Positions 1-8,095 of a stretch of DNA of 37,786 nt are shown one piece after another. This DNA is from Motiliproteus sp036960405. Lineage in GTDB: Bacteria; Pseudomonadota; Gammaproteobacteria; Pseudomonadales; Balneatricaceae. Made by a program: the position numbers and the translations under genes. The stretch spans positions 1 through 37,786 of the forward strand of contig JBALWS010000028.1 of assembly GCA_036960405.1 (NCBI GenBank), given 5' to 3'. A model generated the notes under the pieces. That model made no database searches, was not told the DNA's origin, and worked only from the letters and a program-made list of their open reading frames with translations. How positions within the stretch are numbered: the stretch's first letter is position 1; the number at the start of each line of letters is the position of its first letter.

Positions 1-185
1 GCGCCCTGTTCGGGGATGGCTGGTTGGCTGGCTTCACAGTCGGGCGATACCGCCGGTACGGTGCGCAAGCGTGCCTCGATGCCGGTGACCTCTTCCACCC
101 CGCGGGCGAGGTGCTGCGCCAGCTTGGCGGTGGCACCGTTGCGGCTGTAGTACAGCACCAGTACATAGGGTGTTGCGTCGGCCAT
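1..185 (-). CDS. wrbA: NAD(P)H:quinone oxidoreductase, WrbA-like flavodoxin fold (3' end off window)
   Basis: Reading the minus strand from the ATG at 185 gives MADATPYVLVLYYSRNGATA and about 40 further residues before the window ends. The beta strand followed by YYSRNGAT is the FMN phosphate-binding loop of flavodoxin-like proteins, and the spacing fits the WrbA family, tetrameric FMN enzymes that reduce quinones by two electrons in the cytoplasm. The ATG overlaps the TGA of arsC by one base (TGATG), so the two genes are probably translationally coupled. The order yihY / arsC / wrbA is the same as in Pseudomonas (from memory of that locus), which supports the call. Only about a third of the expected ~200 residues is visible, so the specific subfamily is inferred. 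Confidence 0.8.
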   Translation of the reverse strand, partial: MADATPYVLVLYYSRNGATAKLAQHLARGVEEVTGIEARLRTVPAVSPDCEASQPAIPEQG

Positions 186-535
186 CAGATCAGGTCCAGC
201 ACATTTTCGGGTGGACGGCCGATCACGGCTTTATCGCCTAGAATCGCGATAGGACGCTCGATCAGTTTGGGGAACTGCACCATCGCATCGATCAACGCAG
301 CGTCACTCAGCTCGGCATTGCCTAGGCTGTTGTCTTTATACTCCTGCTCGCCTTTACGCATCAGTTCGCGCGGGCCGATGTTTAACTGGCCGAGCAGGGT
401 GCAGAGTTCGTCGCGGCTGGGTGGGTTTTCCAGATACAGCCGGATCTGCGGCTCTTGGCCGTTGTCCTGTAACAGTTGCAGTGTTTGGCGAGATTTAGAA
501 CAGCGTGGGTTGTGGTAGAGGGTGATGTCGCTCAT
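185..535 (-). CDS. arsC: Arsenate reductase (glutaredoxin type, ArsC/YfgD-like)
   Basis: This is a 116-residue protein of the ArsC thioredoxin-fold family, a normal length for the family. Cys12 lies in HNPRCSKSR, the catalytic Cys-x-x-Ser loop of glutaredoxin-coupled arsenate reductases. The C-terminal RPI...GRPPE segment is the conserved substrate-loop region. The family reduces arsenate to arsenite using glutathione and glutaredoxin; the YfgD-type members closest to this one often lie outside ars operons and their true substrate is uncertain. No arsB or arsR is nearby, so a housekeeping role is as likely as arsenic resistance. It is first in a minus-strand operon with wrbA (stop/start overlap TGATG) and diverges from yihY across about 110 bases. 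Confidence 0.88.
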   Translation of the reverse strand: MSDITLYHNPRCSKSRQTLQLLQDNGQEPQIRLYLENPPSRDELCTLLGQLNIGPRELMRKGEQEYKDNSLGNAELSDAALIDAMVQFPKLIERPIAILGDKAVIGRPPENVLDLI

Positions 536-625
536 AGCCGTGCCTCGGTTGAAGTAATCTGATTGCTGTTATCGAACAGGTCGGGCTATTCTAACCATTG
601 TTAGTTGGGTAACAAGGTACGTTTT

Positions 626-649
626 ATGTGGATTAAGGCCAGTCGATGA
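626..649 (+). promoter_or_regulatory. Seven-codon upstream ORF overlapping the yihY start
   Basis: An ATG at 626 opens a short frame reading MWIKASR that stops at TGA 647-649, overlapping the yihY ATG at 646 as ATGA. An AAGG about 10 bases before it could serve as its ribosome site, whereas yihY itself has no clear Shine-Dalgarno sequence. The arrangement would allow translational coupling. It may be chance, since such short frames are common. Confidence 0.3.
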
Positions 650-1965
650 AATTTGCACTCCCTCAGTTTAGCTATCAGACCTCGGTTGGTTTTCTGCGCC
701 ATCTGTTTCAGCAGTTTGCTGCCAACCAGGGGCCGCTCAATGCTGCGGCGATGACCTACACCACGTTGTTTGCGGTGGTGCCGATGATGATGGTGACCTA
801 CGCCATGCTGTCGTCGATCCCGTCGTTCCAAGGGGTGGGGCCGCAACTCGAAAGCATGATCTTCGATAACTTTGTCCCCAGTACCGGCGCTCAGGTAAAA
901 GAGTACCTGTCGGGATTTGCCGGCCAGGCGCGCAGCTTGACCGGTGTCGGTATCGCTTTTCTGGTGGTGACCGCCTATATGATGCTCAAAAGCATCGAGA
1001 AGACCTTTAACCGGATCTGGCAGGTTCGCGAGCCGCGCCGGGGGTTATCCAGCTTTTTGCTGTACTGGGCCGTGTTGAGCCTGGGGCCGTTGTTGCTGGG
1101 ATTGGGGCTGGTGTTGACCTCGTATGTCACTTCGTTGCCTTTGGTTGATGATGCGGCGGGTGTGATTGGCGGCAAGGAGCGAATCTTGGCGCTACTACCG
1201 CTGCTGCTCAGCAGCGCAGCGTTTACATTGCTGTACGCGGCGGTGCCTAATTGTCAGGTATCGATCAAGCATGCCATGGCGGGCGGTATTATCAGTGCCT
1301 TGTTGTTTGAGGCAGCCAAGCGTGGCTTTGCCATGTTTGTGTCGTTGTCGCCCTCGTATCAGTTGGTTTATGGCGCCTTTGCCGCGGTGCCGCTGTTTTT
1401 GGTATGGGTCTATATCTCGTGGATGATCGTGTTGTTGGGGGCGCAGTATGTGCGCTGTCTGAATACCTACGATTTTAATCGGCGAGGCATCGATGCGCCG
1501 CCGTTTTATTGGGGATTACACCTGCTCGATCAGCTATGGCGCGCGCAGCAGCTAGGTCATGGCCTGTACGAAACACAGCTTGCACGACGCTTGCCCGGAT
1601 TATCGGTGCTGCTGCTGGGGCGTTATCTGGATGAACTTAAGCGAGCCGGAATGGTGAGCCTAAATACTAAAGGGCAGTATCTGTTGTGCCGTGATCTGCA
1701 CAACCTCAGTTTGGAGCAGTTCAACCAAACGGTTAGTTGGGAGTTACCGGACGGGATCGGTGACGGTGTTAGTGGAACTCAAGCGGGCTGGCCGCAGCCG
1801 TTACAATCTTATCTTGAGGCGATACGGGCCTACCGGGCCGAGCAGTTGCAATCGAGCTTGGCGACCCTGTTTAACCGTGTTGAAGATGACGCCTCTGGTG
1901 AGCCAATCTTGACCGAAGCGGTGGTAAAAATAGACACTGAAAAGAATCGAGGAAGTGGGAGTTAA
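646..1965 (+). CDS. yihY: YihY/UPF0761 family inner-membrane protein
   Basis: This 439-residue protein belongs to the YihY/UPF0761 family, formerly annotated as ribonuclease BN. It begins with a cytoplasmic segment (FLRHLFQQFAANQGPLNAAA) that precedes the first helix, then has about six hydrophobic helices up to about residue 270. The conserved AAMTYTTLFAVVP, the FNRIW motif near residue 125 and FLVWVYISWMIVLLGA in the last helix are family hallmarks. The last 150 residues are soluble and include a winged-helix-like stretch seen in gammaproteobacterial members. The molecular function is unknown; the RNase claim belongs to a different gene product. The acylphosphatase gene follows after four bases, so the two are cotranscribed. 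The start at 646 fits the family N-terminus, although its ribosome site is weak. Confidence 0.85.
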   Translation: MKFALPQFSYQTSVGFLRHLFQQFAANQGPLNAAAMTYTTLFAVVPMMMVTYAMLSSIPSFQGVGPQLESMIFDNFVPSTGAQVKEYLSGFAGQARSLTGVGIAFLVVTAYMMLKSIEKTFNRIWQVREPRRGLSSFLLYWAVLSLGPLLLGLGLVLTSYVTSLPLVDDAAGVIGGKERILALLPLLLSSAAFTLLYAAVPNCQVSIKHAMAGGIISALLFEAAKRGFAMFVSLSPSYQLVYGAFAAVPLFLVWVYISWMIVLLGAQYVRCLNTYDFNRRGIDAPPFYWGLHLLDQLWRAQQLGHGLYETQLARRLPGLSVLLLGRYLDELKRAGMVSLNTKGQYLLCRDLHNLSLEQFNQTVSWELPDGIGDGVSGTQAGWPQPLQSYLEAIRAYRAEQLQSSLATLFNRVEDDASGEPILTEAVVKIDTEKNRGSGS

Positions 1966-1969
1966 GCGC

Positions 1970-2245
1970 ATGAACCAACTGACATTGCACGCATGGATTA
2001 CCGGCCGGGTTCAGGGGGTTTGGTTCCGCCAGTCCACTAAGCAGCAGGCTGAGTTTCACGCTGTCAGCGGTTGGGTTCAGAATTTGCCCGATGGTCGGGT
2101 TGAAGCGTTGCTGCAGGGTGAAGCCAATGCCGTACGCCAGCTCGAAGCCTGGTTGAGTATCGGCCCGGAGCTAGCCAAGGTGGCCGATGTTGAAGTGCAA
2201 GTGCTCGACTCTGCTGAGCCGTTAAGTGGCTTTGAGGTTCGCTAG
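1970..2245 (+). CDS. acyP: Acylphosphatase
   Basis: The product is a 91-residue acylphosphatase, which hydrolyses carboxyl-phosphate bonds in small acyl phosphates in the cytoplasm. GRVQGVWFR (residues about 12-20) is the anion-binding loop with the catalytic Arg, and GWVQNLPDGRVEA holds the catalytic Asn. I chose the ATG at 1970 over the in-frame GTG at 1955 because a GGAAGTGGGAG ribosome site lies about 8 bases before 1970 and the family starts a few residues before the first strand. The gene begins four bases after the yihY stop, so expression is probably coupled to it. Confidence 0.93.
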   Translation: MNQLTLHAWITGRVQGVWFRQSTKQQAEFHAVSGWVQNLPDGRVEALLQGEANAVRQLEAWLSIGPELAKVADVEVQVLDSAEPLSGFEVR

Positions 2246-2249
2246 CCGC

Positions 2250-2846
2250 TCAATCCTGATAGCGCGCCTGGTTGGCGTAAACCTTATTGGGGTATTTCAT
2301 CTTTCCGTAGCTGCCGTTATAGCGCGCTAACGCCTCGCTGATATTGCCCTTTGAACGCTTGAGGTAGTAGGCCAGAATGGTACAGCCGTAGCGCAGGTTG
2401 GTATCGATCTCGGTCAGGTTGTCGCTGGGACGGCCGATCTCATTTTTCCAAAACGGCATCACCTGCATCAACCCTTGCGCCCCCACTACCGAAATGGCAA
2501 AGCGTTGGAACAGGCTCTCGGTGTGGATCACGCTGAGTACCAAGTCAGGCGGCAGTCCCGCCTTGCGGGCCTCACGGTGAGCGGAGCGAAGGATGTGCAG
2601 TCGTTCCTGATCGTCTTTAACGTAGCGGCCGATACGGTTGGACATATCCATCAGCCACACCTCGGCATCAAATCGATCCTCGAAACTATCCGCCTGGTTG
2701 ACGGCTGTCATCAGCCACTGGCGTAGCTCCTGATCGACATCGCCGCTGGATATCGCTTGCTCCTTCGCCTGCACGGAGATGCTGAAACACAGCAACATCA
2801 AGCTGGTCAGTAGCGTGCGTGTGAATAGCAACAGCGTTGGCTTCAT
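2250..2846 (-). CDS. Soluble lytic transglycosylase-like protein (SLT domain)
   Basis: A secreted lysozyme-like protein of about 198 residues that should cleave peptidoglycan glycan strands in the periplasm, leaving 1,6-anhydro ends. A signal peptide covers about residues 1-28 (hydrophobic core TLLTSLMLLCFSI, cleavage near VQA-KE). The catalytic Glu is expected at E110 in VIHTES, followed by GAQGLMQVMPFW, the classic SLT motif, and by a late ALARYNGS motif. The frame is open far upstream; I chose the ATG at 2846 because it places a normal signal peptide at the N-terminus. An ATG at 2876 would add ten residues, and neither has a strong ribosome site. It converges with the acylphosphatase gene four bases away and diverges from the DnaJ-related gene. 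Confidence 0.85.
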   Translation of the reverse strand: MKPTLLLFTRTLLTSLMLLCFSISVQAKEQAISSGDVDQELRQWLMTAVNQADSFEDRFDAEVWLMDMSNRIGRYVKDDQERLHILRSAHREARKAGLPPDLVLSVIHTESLFQRFAISVVGAQGLMQVMPFWKNEIGRPSDNLTEIDTNLRYGCTILAYYLKRSKGNISEALARYNGSYGKMKYPNKVYANQARYQD

Positions 2847-3065
2847 AGTGTTAGATCTGGCTAAGCGAAACTTCATTCTAAGGCTTGTTGGTTGGGTTGA
2901 TCCACAATCGAGATCAAAGGAAGCTGAGAATACGCTCTGAATTGAGTAGGGACTTGTTTGCAGGCCCCCAAACCTGTGGCCGACAATCAGCCGGTTTGAC
3001 GCTTTATTGTTTGGCCTGCAGCCCGTACGCTGTGCTTTGTCTACCCATAAGCTGCCTATCTTTCT

Positions 3066-3647
3066 ATGCAAATCAATCCACTTACGGCACCGATCGCCCA
3101 GATCTTGCGCGATAACCCCGATGGCTTGAGCGAGTACCAGCTACTCGGTCAGCTGGAGTTTGATGGCTTGCGGCTGGACGACGAACCGGGTGTTAGCGCT
3201 GAGCTGCTGCTGTTTCGCAAACACTTTTTGGTGATGAATGCGCTGTATCGGTTGCAACCGGTGATGTGGGAAGAGGGCTGCTATCTGAGTATCTCGGCGC
3301 TGTGTATCGCTCTGCAGCCGGTAGCAGACAGCTCTGATATGCGTGTGCTTAACCCTGCGGGTGAAGAGGCGATTCGTGATTATTATCTCGACTGGAATGA
3401 GTTCGAGCAGAGTAGCAGCGAGTCGGTCGAGCAGCTCCTTAACAGTTTTTGGCAGCGTTACTTTGCCGATGATAAGCGGTTAGCAGCGTTGGCTGTGTTT
3501 GAGCTGGATGCCGATTGTAGCTGGAGCGAGATTCGCAGTGCCTACCGCCGTCAAGCGGCGATCCATCATCCCGATCGTGGCGGTGATAGCCAGCAGTTTC
3601 GGCAGGCACGCGAAGCCTACGAGTTGCTGGCATGTTGCCGCAGCTGA
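3066..3647 (+). CDS. DnaJ-related protein with C-terminal J domain
   Basis: This 193-residue protein has an N-terminal region of about 130 residues resembling the 'DNA-J related' family (LLGQLEFDGLRLDDEPGVS, LLLFRKHFLVMNALYRLQ) and a C-terminal J domain. The HPD tripeptide at residues 168-170 (HHPDRGGD) is what stimulates DnaK ATPase activity. The domain order is reversed compared with true DnaJ, and the zinc-finger and substrate-binding domains are absent, so it is a specialised cochaperone with an unknown client. It diverges from the lytic transglycosylase gene. I see no good ribosome site before the ATG at 3066, but the protein begins as family members do. Confidence 0.85.
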   Translation: MQINPLTAPIAQILRDNPDGLSEYQLLGQLEFDGLRLDDEPGVSAELLLFRKHFLVMNALYRLQPVMWEEGCYLSISALCIALQPVADSSDMRVLNPAGEEAIRDYYLDWNEFEQSSSESVEQLLNSFWQRYFADDKRLAALAVFELDADCSWSEIRSAYRRQAAIHHPDRGGDSQQFRQAREAYELLACCRS

Positions 3648-3918
3648 CGAGTGTTGTTATGACGCGTGTTTATCTGCCGTGTCGAGTACGGCTGCTGGAC
3701 TCTAACCCCTTTATAAACCAGTAAAAAAGCCTGTCATGTCAAAACTTCATCGGTGCTTCATAATCGGTAAAAAAACTGACCGGGATCACAGCTTGTTGAT
3801 TCAGAAAGGCATCTAATAGGGCTATGTTTTATTACTTTTTCCGATCCGGAAGAGGCGGTTAAACAGTAATAACCTGTGGTGGGCCGCTAATCACCAATCG
3901 GCTTGCGGAGATAGCGCA
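3648..3918. other. Intergenic region, 271 bases
   Basis: No convincing gene lies here. It is more A+T-rich than its surroundings. A short inverted repeat TTCCG-ATC-CGGAA lies near 3839-3851 and could be a regulatory site for the small membrane protein that follows. No hairpin with a T-run that would be a convincing terminator for the DnaJ-related gene was found. Confidence 0.4.
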
Positions 3919-4146
3919 ATGGCTAATGCACTGATCATTTTGTTGGGGTACAGCATCTACTTAATAGTGGTTGCGGCTATTGTGGTGCTGTCTTGGTATA
4001 GCGAAAAACTGGATCCGAGTAACGAGCTTCCGGATTCGATCTGGGACGAAATTTTTCCCGATCAGAAATACTCCAAAAGACGCCCCGTTAGCCGTAAACA
4101 GGGCCAGTCATATCGACTACCGTTGATCCCTTTGAACTCTAAATAA
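3919..4146 (+). CDS. Small single-pass membrane protein of unknown function
   Basis: A 75-residue protein that I do not recognise. One hydrophobic helix (about residues 4-26, ALIILLGYSIYLIVVAAIVV) is followed by an acidic segment (DPSNELPDSIWDEIFPD) and a basic tail with KRRP. By charge, the tail is most likely cytoplasmic. A GGAGA ribosome site lies upstream of the ATG. The gene has its own intergenic regions on both sides, so it is probably monocistronic. I call it real because of the ribosome site, the coherent membrane topology and the absence of any competing frame. Confidence 0.65.
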   Translation: MANALIILLGYSIYLIVVAAIVVLSWYSEKLDPSNELPDSIWDEIFPDQKYSKRRPVSRKQGQSYRLPLIPLNSK

Positions 4147-4219
4147 GCTGGCGGGTTTAGTAGGGTTCAGCACCGAGGAGGAGCGGTTGTCGCATCCCCC
4201 TGAGGGTCTAGGTAAGGAT

Positions 4220-6244
4220 TTAAATCTCTGCCGCCAACCGGGTACCTTGATTGATGGCACGCTTGGCGTCGAGTTCTGAAGCCAGGTCGGCGCCACCGAT
4301 CAGGTGGAAAGGCTTGTTCAGCCCTTCGCTCAGTGCGCGCTGGGACTCTTGCCCGGCGCAGACGATGACGTTATCCACTTCCAGAAGCTGCGGTTCACCG
4401 GCGACGTTCAGGTGCAAGCCCAGATCGTCGATGCGCTGATACTCGCAGCTAGAGATCATCTTCACGCCGCGCTTGAGCAGACCGGCACGGTGGGCCCAGC
4501 CGGTAGTCTTGCCCAGTCCCGCTCCGACCTTGCTGGCCTTGCGTTGTAGCAGGTAAACCTGGCGAGGCGAGGGGGTGAGCTTTGGTTCGACCCCTTCGAT
4601 GCCTCCACGCGCTTTGAGTTCGGTGTCGATGCCCCATTCGGCCATAAATACCGGGATGTTCTGGCTCGATGCTGGACCGGCGTGGGTCAGAAATTCGCTA
4701 ACATCAAAACCGATACCTCCAGCGCCGATCACCGCAACCCGCTTGCCGACCGGAGTACCGTTAATCACATCCAAATAGTTCAGCACCATCGGGTGATCGA
4801 CACCGTCGATCGGCGGGGTGCGTGGCAAGATGCCAGTAGCAAGTACGACCTCGTCGTAGTCGCCGTTATTCAGATCTTCGACGCTGACAGCGGTGTTGAG
4901 TTTGAGCTCGACCCCGGTCAATTCCAATTGGCGTGAGAAGTAGCGGATGGTCTCGTTGAACTCCTCTTTGCCGGGAACCTGTTTGGCAATATTGAACTGG
5001 CCGCCGACTTGGTCGCTGGCGTCGAGCAGGGTCACCCGATGGCCACGCTTGGCTGCGGTGGTGGCAAAAGCCAGACCGGCAGGACCGGCACCGATCACGG
5101 CTAGCCGCTTTGGTGTGGCGGTGGCGATCAGGTTGAGCTCGGTTTCGTGGCAGGCGCGAGGATTGACCAGGCAGCTACTTAGTTTGCCTTCAAAGATGTG
5201 GTCGAGGCAGGCCTGGTTGCAGCCGATGCAGGTGTTGATCTCATCGGCGCGTCCTTCGGCTGCTTTGATCACGAACTCAGGATCGGCCAGAAATGGCCGT
5301 GCCATCGATACCATATCGGCATCGCCCCGCGCCAGTACCGCTTCGGCGACATCGGGCATGTTGATTCGGTTGGAGGTGATCACCGGAATAGAAAGTTCTT
5401 TGCGCACTTTGGCGGTGACCCAAGTAAAGGCCGCGCGTGGCACCTTGGTGGCGATGGTGGGGATGCGGGCTTCGTGCCAACCGATACCCGAGTTGATGAT
5501 GGTTGCGCCAGCCTTTTCAATCGCTTTACCCAGCGTCACAACCTCGTCGAAGCTGCTGCCATCATCGACCAGGTCGAGCATCGATAGTCGGTAGATAATG
5601 ATAAAGTCGTTGCCGACCCGTTCGCGAACGCGCTTTACCACTTCGATAGCAAAGCGAATTCGGTTCTCATATTCGCCACCCCAGCTATCATCGCGCTGGT
5701 TGGTGCGGGTCACGATAAACTGGTTGATGAAGTAGCCTTCAGAACCCATCACCTCGACACCGTCGTAGCCTGCTTCCTTGGCCAGCGCCGCACACGCGGC
5801 AAACTCTTCGATCTCGACTTCGATCTCGTCTTCGGTTAATGCGTGTGGCGTGAACGGGTTGATCGGTGATTTGATCGCAGAGGGTGCGACCTGCTTAGGA
5901 TTGTAGGCGTAGCGGCCGGTATGCAGTATCTGCATGCAGATCTTGCCATCTTCGGCGTGGACCGCGTCGGTGATCGTGCGATGGTTGGCTACGTCTGCCG
6001 GGCTAACCATCAGTGCTGCGTGAGGAAATACCGAAGCGCGTTCGCTGGGACCGATGCCGCCGGTGACGATCAAGCCCACACCGCCACGAGCGCGCTCGGC
6101 GTAGAACGTTGCCACCTTGTCAAATCCCCCCGGCTGTTCCTCCAATCCGGTGTGCATTGAGCCCATCAGTACGCGGTTTTTCAGCGTGGTGAAGCCCAGC
6201 TCAAGCGGGGCTAGCAAGTGAGGGTATTGGCTGGAGGTTGTCAT
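4220..6244 (-). CDS. fadH: 2,4-dienoyl-CoA reductase (NADPH), FadH
   Basis: This 674-residue iron-sulphur flavoprotein reduces 2,4-dienoyl-CoA during beta-oxidation of polyunsaturated fatty acids, using NADPH. Residues 1-330 form the FMN-binding old-yellow-enzyme barrel. Tyr171 (EGYFINQF) and His257 (GIGWHEARIP) match the catalytic Tyr166/His252 of E. coli FadH. Cys339, 342, 346 and 358 (C-x2-C-x3-C-x11-C) bind the 4Fe-4S cluster. A GxGxxG motif for FAD sits at about 374-379, and a second, VAVIGAGGIGFD, in the NADPH domain. A CAGGAG ribosome site precedes the ATG. It diverges from a TetR-family gene, and the shared 131-base region carries duplicated operator-like sites, so control by that regulator is likely. 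Confidence 0.95.
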   Translation of the reverse strand: MTTSSQYPHLLAPLELGFTTLKNRVLMGSMHTGLEEQPGGFDKVATFYAERARGGVGLIVTGGIGPSERASVFPHAALMVSPADVANHRTITDAVHAEDGKICMQILHTGRYAYNPKQVAPSAIKSPINPFTPHALTEDEIEVEIEEFAACAALAKEAGYDGVEVMGSEGYFINQFIVTRTNQRDDSWGGEYENRIRFAIEVVKRVRERVGNDFIIIYRLSMLDLVDDGSSFDEVVTLGKAIEKAGATIINSGIGWHEARIPTIATKVPRAAFTWVTAKVRKELSIPVITSNRINMPDVAEAVLARGDADMVSMARPFLADPEFVIKAAEGRADEINTCIGCNQACLDHIFEGKLSSCLVNPRACHETELNLIATATPKRLAVIGAGPAGLAFATTAAKRGHRVTLLDASDQVGGQFNIAKQVPGKEEFNETIRYFSRQLELTGVELKLNTAVSVEDLNNGDYDEVVLATGILPRTPPIDGVDHPMVLNYLDVINGTPVGKRVAVIGAGGIGFDVSEFLTHAGPASSQNIPVFMAEWGIDTELKARGGIEGVEPKLTPSPRQVYLLQRKASKVGAGLGKTTGWAHRAGLLKRGVKMISSCEYQRIDDLGLHLNVAGEPQLLEVDNVIVCAGQESQRALSEGLNKPFHLIGGADLASELDAKRAINQGTRLAAEI

Positions 6245-6311
6245 ATAGGGCTCCTGAATCGGTCTGTTTTTTCACGCTTATGATTGTTATAGCGTCGTAG
6301 TATCTACTAAC

Positions 6312-6357
6312 TGGACGCTGTCAAGATAGGGTTTTATTTTGACGGTGTCAAGATGGG
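6312..6357. promoter_or_regulatory. Two tandem operator-like repeats between fadH and the TetR-family gene
   Basis: GACGCTGTCAAGATAGG at 6314-6330 and GACGGTGTCAAGATGGG at 6341-6357 match at 15 of 17 positions, with a repeat distance of 27 bases. The second copy contains a perfect interrupted palindrome TTGAC-GGT-GTCAA at 6339-6351; the first has TGGAC-GCT-GTCAA at 6312-6324. A palindrome with two copies in a divergent promoter region next to a TetR-family gene is a typical operator layout. That this regulator binds here is inference. Confidence 0.6.
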
Positions 6358-6375
6358 GTGCTACCGTTGTTTGCT

Positions 6376-7005
6376 ATGACATCGACCGATACCGAACCTA
6401 AGCACGCCTACCATCATGGCGATCTACACCAGTGCTTGCTAAAAGCTGCGACGCATATCATCCGAGAAGCGGGGGTAGAGGGGTTGAGTATGCGAAAATT
6501 GGCGGATCGAGTCGGTGTGTCCCGAACGGCCCCTTACCACCATTTTCGTGATAAGCAGGCGCTGCTGTGCGAACTGGCGCTCGATGGCTTTCGTGAATAC
6601 AGCCGGCAGGTTGATCGCATCGTTGCCGACCCTAACCTGAACGCCGAGCAGCGGTTGGAACAGTTTGTCCGCCACTATCTGGCATTCGCGCTCGATAATC
6701 CCGAATCGTACAACCTGATGTTTGGCCAGACCATCTGGAAAGCGGGCCAGCCCAGTGAGCAGTTGCGGACTGAGGCTTACGCGGCGTTTCGTCATTTTGT
6801 TGAATTGGTGAAGCGTTGGCAGATAGAAGGGGTGTTGCCGATGGAGTGCGAGTCGTTGCGTTATGCGCAAGTCGCCTGGAGCACCCTACATGGGCTCTGT
6901 CGGCTGGTTATCGATGGCATCTATGTAGAGGCCAGCAGCATCGATGCGATCTGCACCACGGTGCTGAGCCTGTTCCGGCAGCAGTTGGGCGCGTCATCGC
7001 ACTAA
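6376..7005 (+). CDS. TetR/AcrR family transcriptional regulator
   Basis: A regulator of about 209 residues. The N-terminal TetR helix-turn-helix is clear: AYHHGDLHQCLLKAA, then GVEGLSMRKLADRVGVSRTA and PYHHFRDKQALL. The C-terminal ligand domain (YNLMFGQTIW, then WSTLHGLCRLVIDG) resembles the WHG-type C-terminal domain often linked to acyl-CoA metabolism. It diverges from fadH, so it probably represses fadH and itself and responds to a fatty acid or acyl-CoA; that is inferred from context. I chose the ATG at 6376. A GTG at 6358 in the same frame would add six residues and would overlap the second operator-like repeat. Confidence 0.88.
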   Translation: MTSTDTEPKHAYHHGDLHQCLLKAATHIIREAGVEGLSMRKLADRVGVSRTAPYHHFRDKQALLCELALDGFREYSRQVDRIVADPNLNAEQRLEQFVRHYLAFALDNPESYNLMFGQTIWKAGQPSEQLRTEAYAAFRHFVELVKRWQIEGVLPMECESLRYAQVAWSTLHGLCRLVIDGIYVEASSIDAICTTVLSLFRQQLGASSH

Positions 7006-7028
7006 GTCTTTAATCCTTACAATCTCTG

Positions 7029-7289
7029 TTAGCCATCCATATCGGTGCTGTCTTGGGGAGGCTTGGCTTTAGCGAACTTATTGACGATAGCGAAGATCAG
7101 CACGGCGATGGCAAGCCAGAATATCATTCCGAATAGATGAAATTCACCGTTCCAAAACTCCAGTTTGTGCCAGCCCATTTCGGGTTCGGCGGAGTTGCCG
7201 TGGGCGAAAGCTCCTTTGGCCGATAGCAATAACAGCAGCGAGCCAAGCCAGAAAAAGTTGCGGCGAGTAGCTGATAAGGCGCGATTCAT
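7029..7289 (-). CDS. Small exported or membrane protein, unknown function
   Basis: An 86-residue protein that I do not recognise. It starts with a signal-peptide-like segment (NFFWLGSLLLLLSAKGAFA), has a short periplasmic stretch (HGNSAEPEMGWHKLEFWNGE), then a second helix (MIFWLAIAVLIFAIVNKF) and a basic C-terminus. If the first segment is cleaved it is a single-pass protein. An AGGACA ribosome site precedes the ATG. It lies downstream of the permease gene on the same strand with a 77-base gap, so it may be in the same transcript. The GEFHLFGMIFW pattern with histidines before the helix could suggest a metal or haem ligand, but this is speculation. Confidence 0.65.
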   Translation of the reverse strand: MNRALSATRRNFFWLGSLLLLLSAKGAFAHGNSAEPEMGWHKLEFWNGEFHLFGMIFWLAIAVLIFAIVNKFAKAKPPQDSTDMDG

Positions 7290-7366
7290 GCTGATGTCCT
7301 ATCGTCGGTATGATCCATTTTTTAAGAATAGGGCTTGAAGCCCCTTTGCAGCAAGCGCGATGTGGG

Positions 7367-8095
7367 TTAGCGAACCGACTCTACCGCAGCGGCCGGCTTG
7401 ATGTGGCGACTCCAGTACAGAAATAGCGCGGTCGAGATGCCTGCCGAGCCGAAAATCATACACATCACCATGATTTGATAACGGGCGGCGATGAACGGGG
7501 ACACGCCTGACAGAATCTGTCCGGTCATCATGCCCGGTAGTGACACCAAGCCGACCGCAAACAGTGAGTTGATCACCGGTATCATCGCCGTTTGGTAGGC
7601 GCTCAACCGGGCTTTATCAGGTGTGTTGTTATTGCTAAGTTCGGCATGAAGCCGATCGGTAGCGAGACTGATGCTGGTCATCGAGTTGGCGAAGATCATC
7701 CCTGCCAACGGAATCATATAACGCGGTTCGTACCAGGGCTCGAGTTGCAGCACCCCCTGCGTGATCAGCGCCAGAGTCAGGCCGCCGCCGATCAGTATCG
7801 ATAACAGCGATGCCTTGAACAGAGCACCGCGCTGACCGGGTTCGACCGTATTCAGCGCTATCCAACTAGAAGCCAGCACCATTACAGCCAATACGCTCAG
7901 TACGATCGGGCTGGCATCGGCGTCGAAGATAAAGATCAGCACATAGCCAATCAGTAATAGCTGTAGCAGCATTCGCGCCAGCGCATGCAGAGCGTGGCCG
8001 ACCCGTAGCCCCCATCGCCACATGATAACGAGCACGACCGCTACCGGGATCAGTGCGATCGATAGCTGGGCTAAAGTCAGGTGGGCGAGGTTCAT
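7367..8095 (-). CDS. UPF0014 family ABC-type permease, FetB-like
   Basis: A 242-residue inner-membrane protein with about six or seven hydrophobic helices, belonging to the UPF0014 family whose E. coli member FetB (about 259 residues) forms an iron exporter with the ATPase FetA. Conserved segments include MIPLAGMIFANSMTSISLATDRL, and FAVGLVSLPGMMTGQILSGVSP, the cytoplasmic loop that should contact an ATPase. No ATP-binding subunit is encoded nearby, which is unusual. The ATG overlaps the stop of the upstream AhpD-like gene (TAATG), so translation is probably coupled. Iron export is an inference from the family. Confidence 0.85.
   Translation of the reverse strand: MNLAHLTLAQLSIALIPVAVVLVIMWRWGLRVGHALHALARMLLQLLLIGYVLIFIFDADASPIVLSVLAVMVLASSWIALNTVEPGQRGALFKASLLSILIGGGLTLALITQGVLQLEPWYEPRYMIPLAGMIFANSMTSISLATDRLHAELSNNNTPDKARLSAYQTAMIPVINSLFAVGLVSLPGMMTGQILSGVSPFIAARYQIMVMCMIFGSAGISTALFLYWSRHIKPAAAVESVR

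Noticed and set aside
24..518. 164-residue frame on the + strand opposite wrbA and arsC
   Set aside because: It lies antisense to arsC, whose motifs are clear, and shows no domain or ribosome site of its own.
2897..2917. TTGAT...ATCAA as an FNR box before the lytic transglycosylase
   Set aside because: The half sites are 11 bases apart rather than four.
4947..5594. 215-residue frame on the + strand inside fadH
   Set aside because: Its composition (Arg, Ser and Ala rich) is typical of an antisense shadow of a GC-rich gene, and fadH is certain.
7331..7343. GGGCTTGAAGCCC as a terminator for the FetB-like gene
   Set aside because: The stem is short and the minus strand that follows has no proper T-run.
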